A DNA stretch of 64,000 nucleotides from Bacteroidales bacterium (GTDB taxonomy: Bacteria; Bacteroidota; Bacteroidia; Bacteroidales; M50B96): positions 1 through 64,000 of the forward strand of contig JAIOYV010000020.1 of the NCBI GenBank assembly GCA_021740905.1. Direction: 5' to 3'. The translations under genes were made by a program, and so were the position numbers. Every line of letters begins with the position of its first letter. Positions within the stretch are counted from its first letter, which is position 1. Below are positions 6,446-13,876 of this stretch, one piece after another. The notes below the pieces were generated by a model, which worked only from the letters and a program-made list of their open reading frames with translations, made no database searches and was not told the origin of the DNA.

Positions 6446-8365
6446 TTACTCAACCGGCCAAATTTTCTTACCACTCAAATAATCCAACACTTTTTCACCA
6501 TCTGTTTCTGTGGGTTTGAGGGAAAGGGCAATGTTTGTTGGTATGTCGTAATTTAAATCTACACCCGGAATATCATGCAATTTTCCTTCTTCAGCTTTGG
6601 CATAGAGGTCGTCTTTCCCTTGCTGTTTGCAGTATTCGACATCGGCATCCATGTATATGAGATGAAAAAGGCCGGGGCCAACAATCTCGGCTATTTGCTG
6701 ACGAATATATTCGTTGGGTGAAATAAATGAACAAACAGTGATGATACCCTGATCGTTCAACAATTTACAAATATGGGCAACACGACGTAGGTGCTCGGCC
6801 CGGTCGGCTTGGGAAAAGTCCAATTCGCGACTTAAACCCGATCGGACTGATGTACCATCCAATAAAACGGCTACAGCACCCATGTCGAATAGTTTCCTTT
6901 CAAGGGTAAAGGCCAATTGGTTTTTGCCTGACCCGTGCAAACCAGTTATCCAAATAGTAGCTCCCTTCTGGTTGTTTCGTTTTTCACGTTCTTTCAACGA
7001 GACCAGACTTTGTCCCTTTTGGATTTTCTGGACTTCCATATCAGTGATACGAGAAGGCAAATCTTTGCTGGCCATGCGGTCGATTATCATACCTACCGCA
7101 CAGGTATTATTGGTAATGGGATCAATCAAGATAAAAGACCCGGTAGCCCGATTTTTTGTGTAAGGGTCAAAATAAAGTGGCTTGTTGGTTGTGATCACGA
7201 CCCGCCCGATCTCATTCAGTTGGAAATTTTCGATATTGGATTTATGCAAGGTATTAACATCAATCTTATAGCGGATGGTGTCGATTCTGCCCTTGGTTGT
7301 GTTGGTGGTATGTTTTACAAAGAATTGCGAGTTGGCATCCATGGGCTTTTCGTCCATCCACACCAACATGGCCTCGAAATGACGCTCAATGCGTGGCATG
7401 TTATTGGGGTGAACGAGCATATCGCCGCGCGAAATGTCAATTTCATCTTCCAGGGTAACCGTCACAGACTGGGGCGGGAATGCTTCGACAAGCTCAGCAT
7501 CCTGTGTAATGATTGATTTTACTTTGGTTATTTTCCTTGAAGGAAGCACCATTACGCTATCCCCTTTGCGAATAATACCCGAAGCCACCGAGGTTGAAAA
7601 TCCCCGGAATTCATTGTCGGGTTTCAACACATATTGAACAGGATAGCGCATATCAACAAAATTTCGGTCGCTGCTCACGTGGATGGTTTCCAATAAATCG
7701 AGGATACACTTCCCGGAATACCAAGGCATATTGGTTGACCGGTCTACCACATTGTCGCCTTTTAAAGCTGAAAGAGGAACAAAGTGAACGTCAGGAATAT
7801 CCAACCGAGTGATGAAGTTCTTATATTCTGAAACGATTTCGTCGAAACGTTCCTGGGAATAGTTCACTAAATCCATTTTGTTTACCGCGAGGACAACATG
7901 TTTGATTCCCAGTAATGAAACCAAAAAGGTATGCCGACGGGTTTGGGTGATGACACCGTTTACAGCATCTACCAAAATAATGGCCAGGTTTGCTGTGGAA
8001 CCGCCGGTCACCATATTTCGGGTATATTGCTCATGACCGGGTGTGTCGGCTATAATAAACTTTCGTTTGTTAGTCGAAAAATAGCGGTAGGCCACATCGA
8101 TGGTGATACCCTGTTCGCGTTCGGCTTTCAGACCATCAAGCAAAAGTGCGTAATCAATCTCTTCCCCGGCATGGCCCACGCGTTTGCTGTCGCGTTCTAA
8201 AGCCACCAATTGGTCCTCATACAATTTCTTGCTATCGAAAAGTAAGCGCCCGATCAGGGTTGATTTTCCATCGTCAACGGATCCAGCCGTAAGCAAACGG
8301 AGAAGATCCTTTTTTTCGTCCTGGTTTAGGAAAGAGTTTATGTCTAAATTTGATGTGTGTGTCAT
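6446..8365 (-). CDS. cysNC: Bifunctional sulfate adenylyltransferase subunit 1 / adenylylsulfate kinase
   Basis: 639 residues. Residues about 20-440 form the CysN GTPase: P-loop GSVDDGKS at 28-35, [20 protein letters not shown], then the two beta-barrel domains with [13 protein letters not shown]. Residues about 465-639 form an adenylylsulfate-kinase (CysC) domain: [50 protein letters not shown]. CysN with CysD makes APS from sulfate and ATP; CysC makes PAPS. The kinase P-loop has Asn instead of the usual Ser/Thr after Lys, and the usual DGDNVRHGL is altered, so this domain is divergent. cysD lies upstream in the same direction, separated by the four-helix-bundle cassette. The gene ends with TAA. 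Confidence 0.93.
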   Translation of the reverse strand: MTHTSNLDINSFLNQDEKKDLLRLLTAGSVDDGKSTLIGRLLFDSKKLYEDQLVALERDSKRVGHAGEEIDYALLLDGLKAEREQGITIDVAYRYFSTNKRKFIIADTPGHEQYTRNMVTGGSTANLAIILVDAVNGVITQTRRHTFLVSLLGIKHVVLAVNKMDLVNYSQERFDEIVSEYKNFITRLDIPDVHFVPLSALKGDNVVDRSTNMPWYSGKCILDLLETIHVSSDRNFVDMRYPVQYVLKPDNEFRGFSTSVASGIIRKGDSVMVLPSRKITKVKSIITQDAELVEAFPPQSVTVTLEDEIDISRGDMLVHPNNMPRIERHFEAMLVWMDEKPMDANSQFFVKHTTNTTKGRIDTIRYKIDVNTLHKSNIENFQLNEIGRVVITTNKPLYFDPYTKNRATGSFILIDPITNNTCAVGMIIDRMASKDLPSRITDMEVQKIQKGQSLVSLKEREKRNNQKGATIWITGLHGSGKNQLAFTLERKLFDMGAVAVLLDGTSVRSGLSRELDFSQADRAEHLRRVAHICKLLNDQGIITVCSFISPNEYIRQQIAEIVGPGLFHLIYMDADVEYCKQQGKDDLYAKAEEGKLHDIPGVDLNYDIPTNIALSLKPTETDGEKVLDYLSGKKIWPVE

Positions 8366-8385
8366 TATTGTATTCTTAATATTTG

Positions 8386-8567
8386 TTGCTGGTTGCTGGT
8401 TGCTGGTTACTGGTTACTGGTTGCTGGTTGCTGGTTACTGGTTACTGGTTACTGGTTGCTGGTTGCTGGTTACTGGTTACTGGTTGCTGGTTACTGGTTA
8501 CTGGTTGCTGGTTGCTGGTTGCTGGTTGCTGGTTACTGGTTGCTGGTTGCTGGTTGCTGGTTGCTGG
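8386..8567. repeat. 26-copy heptanucleotide tandem array (TTGCTGG/TTACTGG)
   Basis: Twenty-six perfect-length 7-bp units, each TTGCTGG or TTACTGG, fill 182 bp without a single indel. By my count 17 units are G-type and 9 A-type, in irregular order. The array starts 20 bp upstream of the cysNC start codon and ends 5 bp before the stop codon of the four-helix-bundle gene. Four more units in inverted orientation flank the other side of that gene (8986-9012). All six frames through it are open or nearly so because 7 is not a multiple of 3 and the units lack stops, which creates spurious reading frames. Confidence 0.97.
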
Positions 8568-8572
8568 TTTGG

Positions 8573-8953
8573 CTATCTCCAACTTGATTCAACATATTGG
8601 ATAAACTTATTAATTTTTCTTCCCAACTCATTATATTTTCCCAATAAATCCTTCCATCCATTTTGATCCTTATACAATTCAATAATCATTTCTATTTGAC
8701 CTGTACATTCATCACACGATGCTTGTGAATAAACCAAAAATTTAATAAAATCAGCTTTATACCTTTTTCTTCCGTATCCTTCAGAAATTGCATCTTTAAT
8801 ACCTTTCGATGATCGACGTACTTGACTACCTTGTTCATAGAGTTCGAAAGAGGGCAGCTTTAAAGATTCTTTATGAACCTGAATAGCAAGAACGAAAGCC
8901 ATTTTATATATTTCTAAATCATGATAACCAGCCATATAATCATTCCTTGACAA
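8573..8953 (-). CDS. Four-helix-bundle protein (23S rRNA intervening-sequence protein family)
   Basis: 126 residues, nearly all helical. Motifs typical of the family (TIGR02436-type) are HDLEIYKMAFVLAIQVHKES, the SQVRRSSKGIKDAISEGYGR turn, DFIKFLVYSQASCDECTGQI, and a final helix with YNELGRKINKFIQYVES. Relatives were first noted inside 23S rRNA intervening sequences of spirochaetes. In Bacteroidota they occur as scattered single genes; a ribosome or RNA role is suspected but not proven. Here the gene sits between cysD and cysNC, same direction, bounded by inverted arrays of one 7-bp repeat (8386-8567 and 8986-9012), suggesting it arrived as a cassette. Confidence 0.88.
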   Translation of the reverse strand: MSRNDYMAGYHDLEIYKMAFVLAIQVHKESLKLPSFELYEQGSQVRRSSKGIKDAISEGYGRKRYKADFIKFLVYSQASCDECTGQIEMIIELYKDQNGWKDLLGKYNELGRKINKFIQYVESSWR

Positions 8954-8985
8954 TCTTCATTTACTCCATATCGTTACATTTCAAT

Positions 8986-9012
8986 CAGTAACCAGTAACC
9001 AGCAACCAGCAA
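8986..9012. repeat. Inverted heptamer units flanking the four-helix-bundle gene
   Basis: Four units read CAGTAA, CCAGTAA, CCAGCAA, CCAGCAA on the plus strand: the reverse complement of the TTACTGG/TTGCTGG units at 8386-8567. The last unit abuts the cysD stop codon (9013-9015). A few more units of the same orientation occur near 12006-12037. Confidence 0.9.
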
Positions 9013-9927
9013 CTAAAAATACCCTTCCCGTTTTTTCTGTTCCATGCTGCCGTCCTGGTCGAAGTCGATAACCCGGGTGGTACGTTCGGATTTGGTGGTG
9101 GTCATCATTTCTTCAACGATCTTTTCGATTGTATCGGCATCGGATTCAACAGCCCCAGTGAGCGGATAGCATCCGAGTGTGCGGAAACGGACCATCCGCA
9201 TTTTTGCCTTTTCGGCCAATTCCTTTGGCATTCTTTCATCATCAACCAAAACCAAAGCACCATTGTATTCTATGATGGGCCGCTCTTTTGCATAATACAA
9301 GGGCACAATTGGGATATTTTCGAGGCGGATATATTGCCAGATATCTAGCTCTGTCCAGTTTGAGATAGGGAAAACACGGATCGATTCGCCTTTGTGTACT
9401 TTTGCATTGTAGATGCTCCACAGTTCGGGACGTTGATTTTTTGGATCCCATTGATGGAATTTATCCCTGAAAGAGAAAATGCGCTCTTTGGCCCTTGATT
9501 TTTCTTCATCACGACGGGCACCGCCAAAGGCTGCATCGAAACCGTATTTATCGAGTCCCTGGAGAAGTGCTTGTGTTTTCATCACATCGGTGTGTACTTT
9601 GCTTCCGTGGCTAAAGGGTCCTATGCCCGATTCAAAGCCTTCCTTGTTGTAATGGACAATCAGGTTCCAGCCTTTCTCTTTGGCATAGTTATCCCTAAAT
9701 TCAACCATTTCCTTAAATTTCCATTTCGAGTCGATGTGCATAAGGGGAAATGGCACCTTGCCCGGATAAAAAGCTTTCTCGGCCAGGCGCACCATCACAG
9801 ATGAATCTTTCCCTATGGAATACAACATAACCGGGTTTTCAAATTCGGCTGCTACCTCGCGGATAATGTGAATGGCTTCGGCTTCGAGCTCGCGTAGGTT
9901 GGTAAGGCTGTAATTGTTTTCTGACAT
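9013..9927 (-). CDS. cysD: Sulfate adenylyltransferase subunit 2
   Basis: 304 residues, full length for CysD. The PP-loop ATP-pyrophosphatase signature is [20 protein letters not shown] near residues 34-53. Other family blocks are [50 protein letters not shown] and the terminal [10 protein letters not shown]. It binds sulfate and ATP and forms the heterodimer with CysN that makes adenosine 5'-phosphosulfate. cysNC would normally follow immediately; here 647 bp of repeat and four-helix-bundle gene intervene. The stop codon directly touches the heptamer repeat. Confidence 0.96.
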   Translation of the reverse strand: MSENNYSLTNLRELEAEAIHIIREVAAEFENPVMLYSIGKDSSVMVRLAEKAFYPGKVPFPLMHIDSKWKFKEMVEFRDNYAKEKGWNLIVHYNKEGFESGIGPFSHGSKVHTDVMKTQALLQGLDKYGFDAAFGGARRDEEKSRAKERIFSFRDKFHQWDPKNQRPELWSIYNAKVHKGESIRVFPISNWTELDIWQYIRLENIPIVPLYYAKERPIIEYNGALVLVDDERMPKELAEKAKMRMVRFRTLGCYPLTGAVESDADTIEKIVEEMMTTTKSERTTRVIDFDQDGSMEQKKREGYF

Positions 9928-9967
9928 ATTATTTATTGTAAAATGCTTTTTGTGATAGTATAGTAAT

Positions 9968-10510
9968 TTACTTTCTTTTTATCGTGTGCTTAAACTTCAT
10001 TACAGCAAAATTAATCTCAAATGAAGTTTCTGTATCTGTTGTTTGTAGGTTATCGCCCAGAAGGTCTGCCATTATTTCGCCGCTGTGTTGCATCAATGAT
10101 TTCTGTTTGTCTGCTTCAGGGTTTTCTGAAAGTTTTTGTATTGATTGAGTTAGCTCACGTACTTTGGCGAATGTTTCGATAATAGCGATGGTGGTTTATA
10201 CTGCTGTTTGACTTTTTAGGATATTTGCCAACATATACATTCCTCTTTCTGTAAAAGCCTTTGGATGTACACTTGAATGTTTAAGTATTTCGAACCGGTC
10301 GAAATTTTCGACCAGCTTATCCTTCTCATTATCATCAAGTTATATGATATACCCATCAGGAAAACGCTCTGGATTGTTCTTAACAGCTTCATTTATTCGT
10401 TTGGTTTCAACACCATAAATTTCAGCGACATCCCTATCCAAAAGGACTTTTTGTCCCCTTAAATCTACTATTTTAGATTCAATTTGCTCAAATTTAATAA
10501 GGTTTTCCAT
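9968..10510 (-). pseudogene. ORF6N-domain DNA-binding protein with two nonsense codons
   Basis: From ATG at 10508-10510 one frame runs 180 codons to a TAA at 9968-9970. It encodes the ORF6N pattern: IVDLRGQKVLLDRDVAEIYG, KRINEAVKNNPERFPDGYII, FDRFEILKHSSVHPKAFTER, GMYMLANILKSQTAV, TTIAIIETFAKVRELTQSI. Codon 57 (10340-10342) and codon 105 (10196-10198) are both TAA, with no frameshift. ORF6N proteins are putative DNA-binding proteins common in phage-like and accessory DNA of Bacteroidota. It separates tviB from cysD and is likely a recent, now inactive, insertion. Confidence 0.82.
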
Positions 10511-10565
10511 AAGCTTGAACAGGCCTAAACACTCGGAAGGGTTTTATGAAAAAGGTGTCAAAATT

Positions 10566-11855
10566 TTACAATCGAGCGTCAACAAGGTCCTTCGGCAAAA
10601 TCCCTTTTGCATCAAAAATGATAGTGCCCGATTCCTTGTAGGCTTTGATGTCTATTTCTTTGAATTCGTCGTGAGCAACAGCAAGGATTATCGCACCATA
10701 ACCATTTCCTTCGGGGAAGTCATTCAAAATACCTATCCCATATTCATGTTGAACTTCTTCGGCACTGGCCCATGGATCGTAAATATCTACTTCCATCCCG
10801 TAGCTTTTTAACTCATGATAAATGTCAATAGCTCGGGTGTTGCGGATGTCCGGGCAATTTTCCTTGAAAGTAATCCCCAGCATCAGAGCTTTGTTTGCTT
10901 TCACGTGTAATCCTGATTTCAGCATCAGTTTAACAACTGTATCAGCTACATAGCCACCCATCGAGTCATTCAGGCGGCGACCGGCCAGGATAATTTCGGG
11001 ATGATAACCCACTTCCTGGGCTTTTTGTGCAAGGTAAAAAGGATCGACCCCGATGCAATGTCCCCCGACCAAACCTGGACGGAAAGGTAGAAAATTCCAT
11101 TTTGTACCGGCAGCTTCTAAAACTTCAAGGGTATCGATGCCCATTAGGTTGAAGATTTTGGATAGCTCATTCACAAAAGCAATGTTGATATCGCGCTGTG
11201 AGTTTTCGATTACCTTGGCAGCTTCGGCAACTTTTATGCTTGTAGCCAGATGAGTTCCGGCAGTGATGATCTCCTTGTATAAAGCATCGACTTCTTTCCC
11301 AATTTCGGGTGTAGAACCGGATGTTACTTTTTTAATAGTGGTAAGTGTGTGGACTTTGTCGCCAGGGTTGATGCGTTCGGGTGAATAGCCAACGTAGAAA
11401 TGATTGTTCATGATTTTGCCTGATACATTCTCCAAAACAGGAACGCAATCTTCTTCAGTGGCGCCAGGGTAAACGGTTGATTCGTATATTACAATGTCCC
11501 CATCGCTTAGTACTTTCCCCACCGTTTCCGAAGCCTTTATCAGTGGGGTCAGGTCGGGCCGGTTGTTTTTGTCGGTCGGGGTTGGAACGGCCACAATATA
11601 GATTTCGGCATCCTTTATTTCCTGGATCTTTGTGGTCAGGTACAAGCCTTTTCCCGAATCCAAAGCCGACAACTTATTTACCAATACAGCTTTTAAGTCT
11701 TCGTCTTCCACTTCAAGTGTAGGGTCATGTCCAAGGTTCAGTTCATCCACTCGCGACTGACGGATTTCAAAACCTATAACTTTTCTTTTTTTTCCAAACT
11801 CCACAGCCAGTGGAAGCCCCACATAGCCAAGTCCTATTACAGCGATTGTTTTCAT
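10566..11855 (-). CDS. tviB: UDP-N-acetylglucosamine/galactosamine 6-dehydrogenase (TviB/WbpA-like)
   Basis: 429 residues. The Rossmann motif is [18 protein letters not shown] at residues 4-21. Further family blocks are [54 protein letters not shown], the active-site cysteine in [18 protein letters not shown] (Cys near 265), and [20 protein letters not shown]. Block by block this is closer to TviB/WbpA, which oxidise UDP-HexNAc to uronic acids for Vi-like or O-antigen polymers, than to plain UDP-glucose dehydrogenase. It lies downstream of upxY in the same direction, as in exopolysaccharide loci. The substrate cannot be fixed from sequence alone. Confidence 0.88.
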   Translation of the reverse strand: MKTIAVIGLGYVGLPLAVEFGKKRKVIGFEIRQSRVDELNLGHDPTLEVEDEDLKAVLVNKLSALDSGKGLYLTTKIQEIKDAEIYIVAVPTPTDKNNRPDLTPLIKASETVGKVLSDGDIVIYESTVYPGATEEDCVPVLENVSGKIMNNHFYVGYSPERINPGDKVHTLTTIKKVTSGSTPEIGKEVDALYKEIITAGTHLATSIKVAEAAKVIENSQRDINIAFVNELSKIFNLMGIDTLEVLEAAGTKWNFLPFRPGLVGGHCIGVDPFYLAQKAQEVGYHPEIILAGRRLNDSMGGYVADTVVKLMLKSGLHVKANKALMLGITFKENCPDIRNTRAIDIYHELKSYGMEVDIYDPWASAEEVQHEYGIGILNDFPEGNGYGAIILAVAHDEFKEIDIKAYKESGTIIFDAKGILPKDLVDARL

Positions 11856-11876
11856 AAATGGTGTTATTCTTTTAAT

Positions 11877-12070
11877 TTTTAGTTGAACCCATTTAGGGTT
11901 CGCTTATCATTTTGATTTGATAACCTGCGCTTCGCACAGGGTTATTCACATTCAATCCTTTCAGGATTGTTTTTGAAATCACGGATCAAGCTTTGAAGCC
12001 GTAATCAGCAACCAATATCTAGTAACCAGCAACCAGTCAAACACAGCTTCGCCTCGTAAGTCACAGTGCA
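11877..12070. repeat. Intergenic repeat cluster between upxY and tviB
   Basis: It contains 'aacccatttagggttcgctt', 'aacctgcgcttcgcacaggg', 'cattcaatcctttcaggatt' (a small inverted repeat, AATCCTTTCAGGATT), then heptamer-like units (12006-12037: 'cagcaacc', 'agtaaccagcaaccagt') and the 'cacagcttcgcct' element (12042-12067). No gene. Confidence 0.7.
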
Positions 12071-12104
12071 CAAACCGTAACTAGCTGAAAATAAATATGT
12101 AGGT

Positions 12105-12614
12105 CTAAACTGCCGTTTGCAAGTGTTTGACCTTGTTTTTGTGCACTTCTGCTACCAGGGACATCCCTAATTGCCCGATGCGGATCCTTATTTTATTCTT
12201 CCCGATGTTCTCTACCGTTCCAGTTCTTCCTTCCAGTGGCCCTTCCGCTATCCGAACCATCTCATCCCGCACAAAAGTAATGGAATGATCGGTTACCTGT
12301 TCCAAAAAAATCTTTATATTTTCAATTTCATGATCCCTGACAATAGCAGGTTTTCCAAGATAATATACAAAGCGAACAAAGCCCTGTACACGATAAATAT
12401 TCTCATAATCCCGAAAGTTGCACTTTACAAACACATACGAAGTAAACAGTACCTTTTCGACTTTCTTCTTTCGGTCGCTCCACTGGCGAACAACGGTTTG
12501 GGTAGGGCAAAAGGTTTCCAACCCGAGTTCCTGAAACTCCTGGTCGACCTTCATCTCTGCCTTTGGGGCGGAGTACACTACATGCCATCGTTTATCGAAT
12601 GTGGGCTTCTCCAT
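12105..12614 (-). CDS. UpxY/NusG-family transcription antiterminator
   Basis: 169 residues. The NusG N-terminal domain is seen as RWHVVYSAPKAEMKVDQEF, ELGLETFCPTQTVVRQW and LFTSYVFVKCNFRDYENIY. A KOW domain follows (MVRIAEGPLEGRTGTVENIG, residues about 120-150). In Bacteroides, UpxY proteins are the first gene of capsule operons and promote read-through of their own locus. Here the gene precedes tviB in the same direction and follows the winged-helix gene by 26 bp. It probably controls the polysaccharide locus continuing leftward. Local recruitment sites were not identified. Confidence 0.88.
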   Translation of the reverse strand: MEKPTFDKRWHVVYSAPKAEMKVDQEFQELGLETFCPTQTVVRQWSDRKKKVEKVLFTSYVFVKCNFRDYENIYRVQGFVRFVYYLGKPAIVRDHEIENIKIFLEQVTDHSITFVRDEMVRIAEGPLEGRTGTVENIGKNKIRIRIGQLGMSLVAEVHKNKVKHLQTAV

Positions 12615-12640
12615 TGTGCCTTGTGAAATATGTTTCAGAC

Positions 12641-13198
12641 TTACAGCTCCTTTGTCCAGAGCAACAAAGGCTGTATCCCGCTTGCATCTTTTTTATAGTT
12701 ATCAAATTCCTGTAAACTCAACACCAGGTAGCGGATCTTCCGCTTAATCATCGTTTCTGCTTTTTCGATCAAATCAAACAAATAGGTGCGGTTTATGTTT
12801 TCGCCCAGGAATATCAAATCGATGATTTGTGTATCAATACCCTTGGCAAAATCGCCTACGATAAATACCGATTGAACCTTGCCGAGTTTCTGGATCACTT
12901 TTTCAATGATATGATCGAAACCTATTTGCTTAAGAAGGATGTTATGAATGTCCTGAAAAAGGGGATGCTGTGTGTTGGCCTGGAACATTTTCTTGTTCCC
13001 TTCGGAAAAGGAATTTAACAGGCCGGCTTTCTCGAATTTATTCAACTCCTGCCGGATAGCATTGGTCGATTCGCCAAACTCCGTTTCAAGGTTTCGTAAA
13101 TACGAACTCGAATTGCTGTTCAGGAAAAACTTCATGAGAAGCTTAACCCTGGTTTTACTTGTTATTAATGTATCAAGCATACTCTCTTCGTTTTGCAT
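12641..13198 (-). CDS. Winged-helix regulator of polysaccharide locus (ArsR-like)
   Basis: 185 residues. Residues about 8-75 form a winged helix: LITSKTRVKLLMKFFLNSNS, SYLRNLETEFGESTNAIRQE, LNKFEKAGLL. The C-terminal part (VQSVFIVGDFAKGIDTQIID, then RKIRYLVLSLQEF) resembles a nucleotidyltransferase-like fold without an obvious active-site triad. Genes of this type commonly stand upstream of upxY in Bacteroidota exopolysaccharide loci. It is the first gene of the run, with a strong promoter at 13309-13339. Target and ligand are unknown. Confidence 0.78.
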   Translation of the reverse strand: MQNEESMLDTLITSKTRVKLLMKFFLNSNSSSYLRNLETEFGESTNAIRQELNKFEKAGLLNSFSEGNKKMFQANTQHPLFQDIHNILLKQIGFDHIIEKVIQKLGKVQSVFIVGDFAKGIDTQIIDLIFLGENINRTYLFDLIEKAETMIKRKIRYLVLSLQEFDNYKKDASGIQPLLLWTKEL

Positions 13199-13308
13199 TG
13201 AGTAAATAACAATTCCATTGATTCTTCTCTGAAAAATTTTCCTTTGCTTCCTTATATTGCTCCTTTCCTGCTTTCAATAAACTACTCCCTTTGATCGAAA
13301 ACGAGTAG

Positions 13309-13339
13309 CAAAAGTACTCATTCTTTTTAAACGTCCAAA
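13309..13339 (-). promoter_or_regulatory. Promoter of the regulator-upxY-tviB run
   Basis: Minus strand: TTTG (13336-13339), exactly 19 nt, then TACTTTTG (13309-13316). Both elements match the Bacteroidota sigma factor consensus perfectly. It leaves a leader of about 105 nt before the regulator ATG, room for a control element. Confidence 0.75.
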
Positions 13340-13394
13340 TCCTTTTCAAGGATATTTTAGGCCTATATACCATTTTTTCGATTGACAAGGAAAA

Positions 13395-13402
13395 TATCTT
13401 TG
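13395..13402 (+). promoter_or_regulatory. -7 element upstream of the MazG-like gene
   Basis: TATCTTTG matches TAnnTTTG; a T-run at 13373-13378 lies at the -33 distance. It is divergent from the promoter at 13309-13339, with about 56 bp between the two -7 elements' outer ends. Confidence 0.5.
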
Positions 13403-13467
13403 CTCCACAATGTCCTTGTTGTAAAGTACCCAAATCTAATTTTCCTATTTTTGGCAAAACTTTACAA

Positions 13468-13794
13468 ATGACTTTACAAGAAGCACAGGAAAAAGTTGAT
13501 GGTTGGATAAAGACCGTAGGGGTGCGCTACTTTAGCGAACTTACGAACATGGCTATACTTACCGAGGAAGTAGGCGAAGTGGCCCGGATTATGTCCAGGC
13601 AATATGGCGAGCAGTCATTCAGGGATAAGGATGAATCGAAGGAACTGGCCGATGAACTGGCCGATGTGCTTTGGGTACTCATCTGTATAGCAAACCAAAC
13701 AGGCGTTGACCTGACATCCGCATTTATTAAAAATATAGAAAAGAAAAACACACGGGACAAAGACCGGCATATAAACAATAGCAAACTGAAATAA
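13468..13794 (+). CDS. MazG-like nucleotide pyrophosphohydrolase
   Basis: 108 residues of all-alpha NTP-pyrophosphohydrolase type. The metal-binding motif EExxE is visible in MAILTEEVGEVARIMSRQYG, and the second acidic helix in ELADELADVLWVLICIANQ supplies the paired E..D positions. The size equals a single MazG-like domain. These enzymes hydrolyse (d)NTPs to NMP and pyrophosphate as house-cleaning enzymes. The gene is first in a plus-strand pair with the Ig-like lipoprotein (82 bp gap to its probable start). Confidence 0.85.
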   Translation: MTLQEAQEKVDGWIKTVGVRYFSELTNMAILTEEVGEVARIMSRQYGEQSFRDKDESKELADELADVLWVLICIANQTGVDLTSAFIKNIEKKNTRDKDRHINNSKLK

Positions 13795-13876
13795 ATGATT
13801 ATGGATTATTTACTATTGATTAATTTGTAGTTTGATAATTGAATTCAGAAAAAACCGTTTTGAGAAAAAATATTGC

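Noticed and set aside
6935-7516. A 193-codon plus-strand frame
   Set aside because: Antisense to the conserved CysN coding sequence; a shadow frame.
8386-8567. CRISPR-like array
   Set aside because: The unit is 7 bp with no spacers and no cas genes nearby; it is a tandem repeat.
8184-8666. Long open frames through the heptamer array (repeating Leu-Leu-Val-x-Gly-x-Trp peptides)
   Set aside because: They arise because the 7-bp unit has no stop in any frame. The peptides are pure repeat products and overlap cysNC and the four-helix-bundle gene on the other strand.
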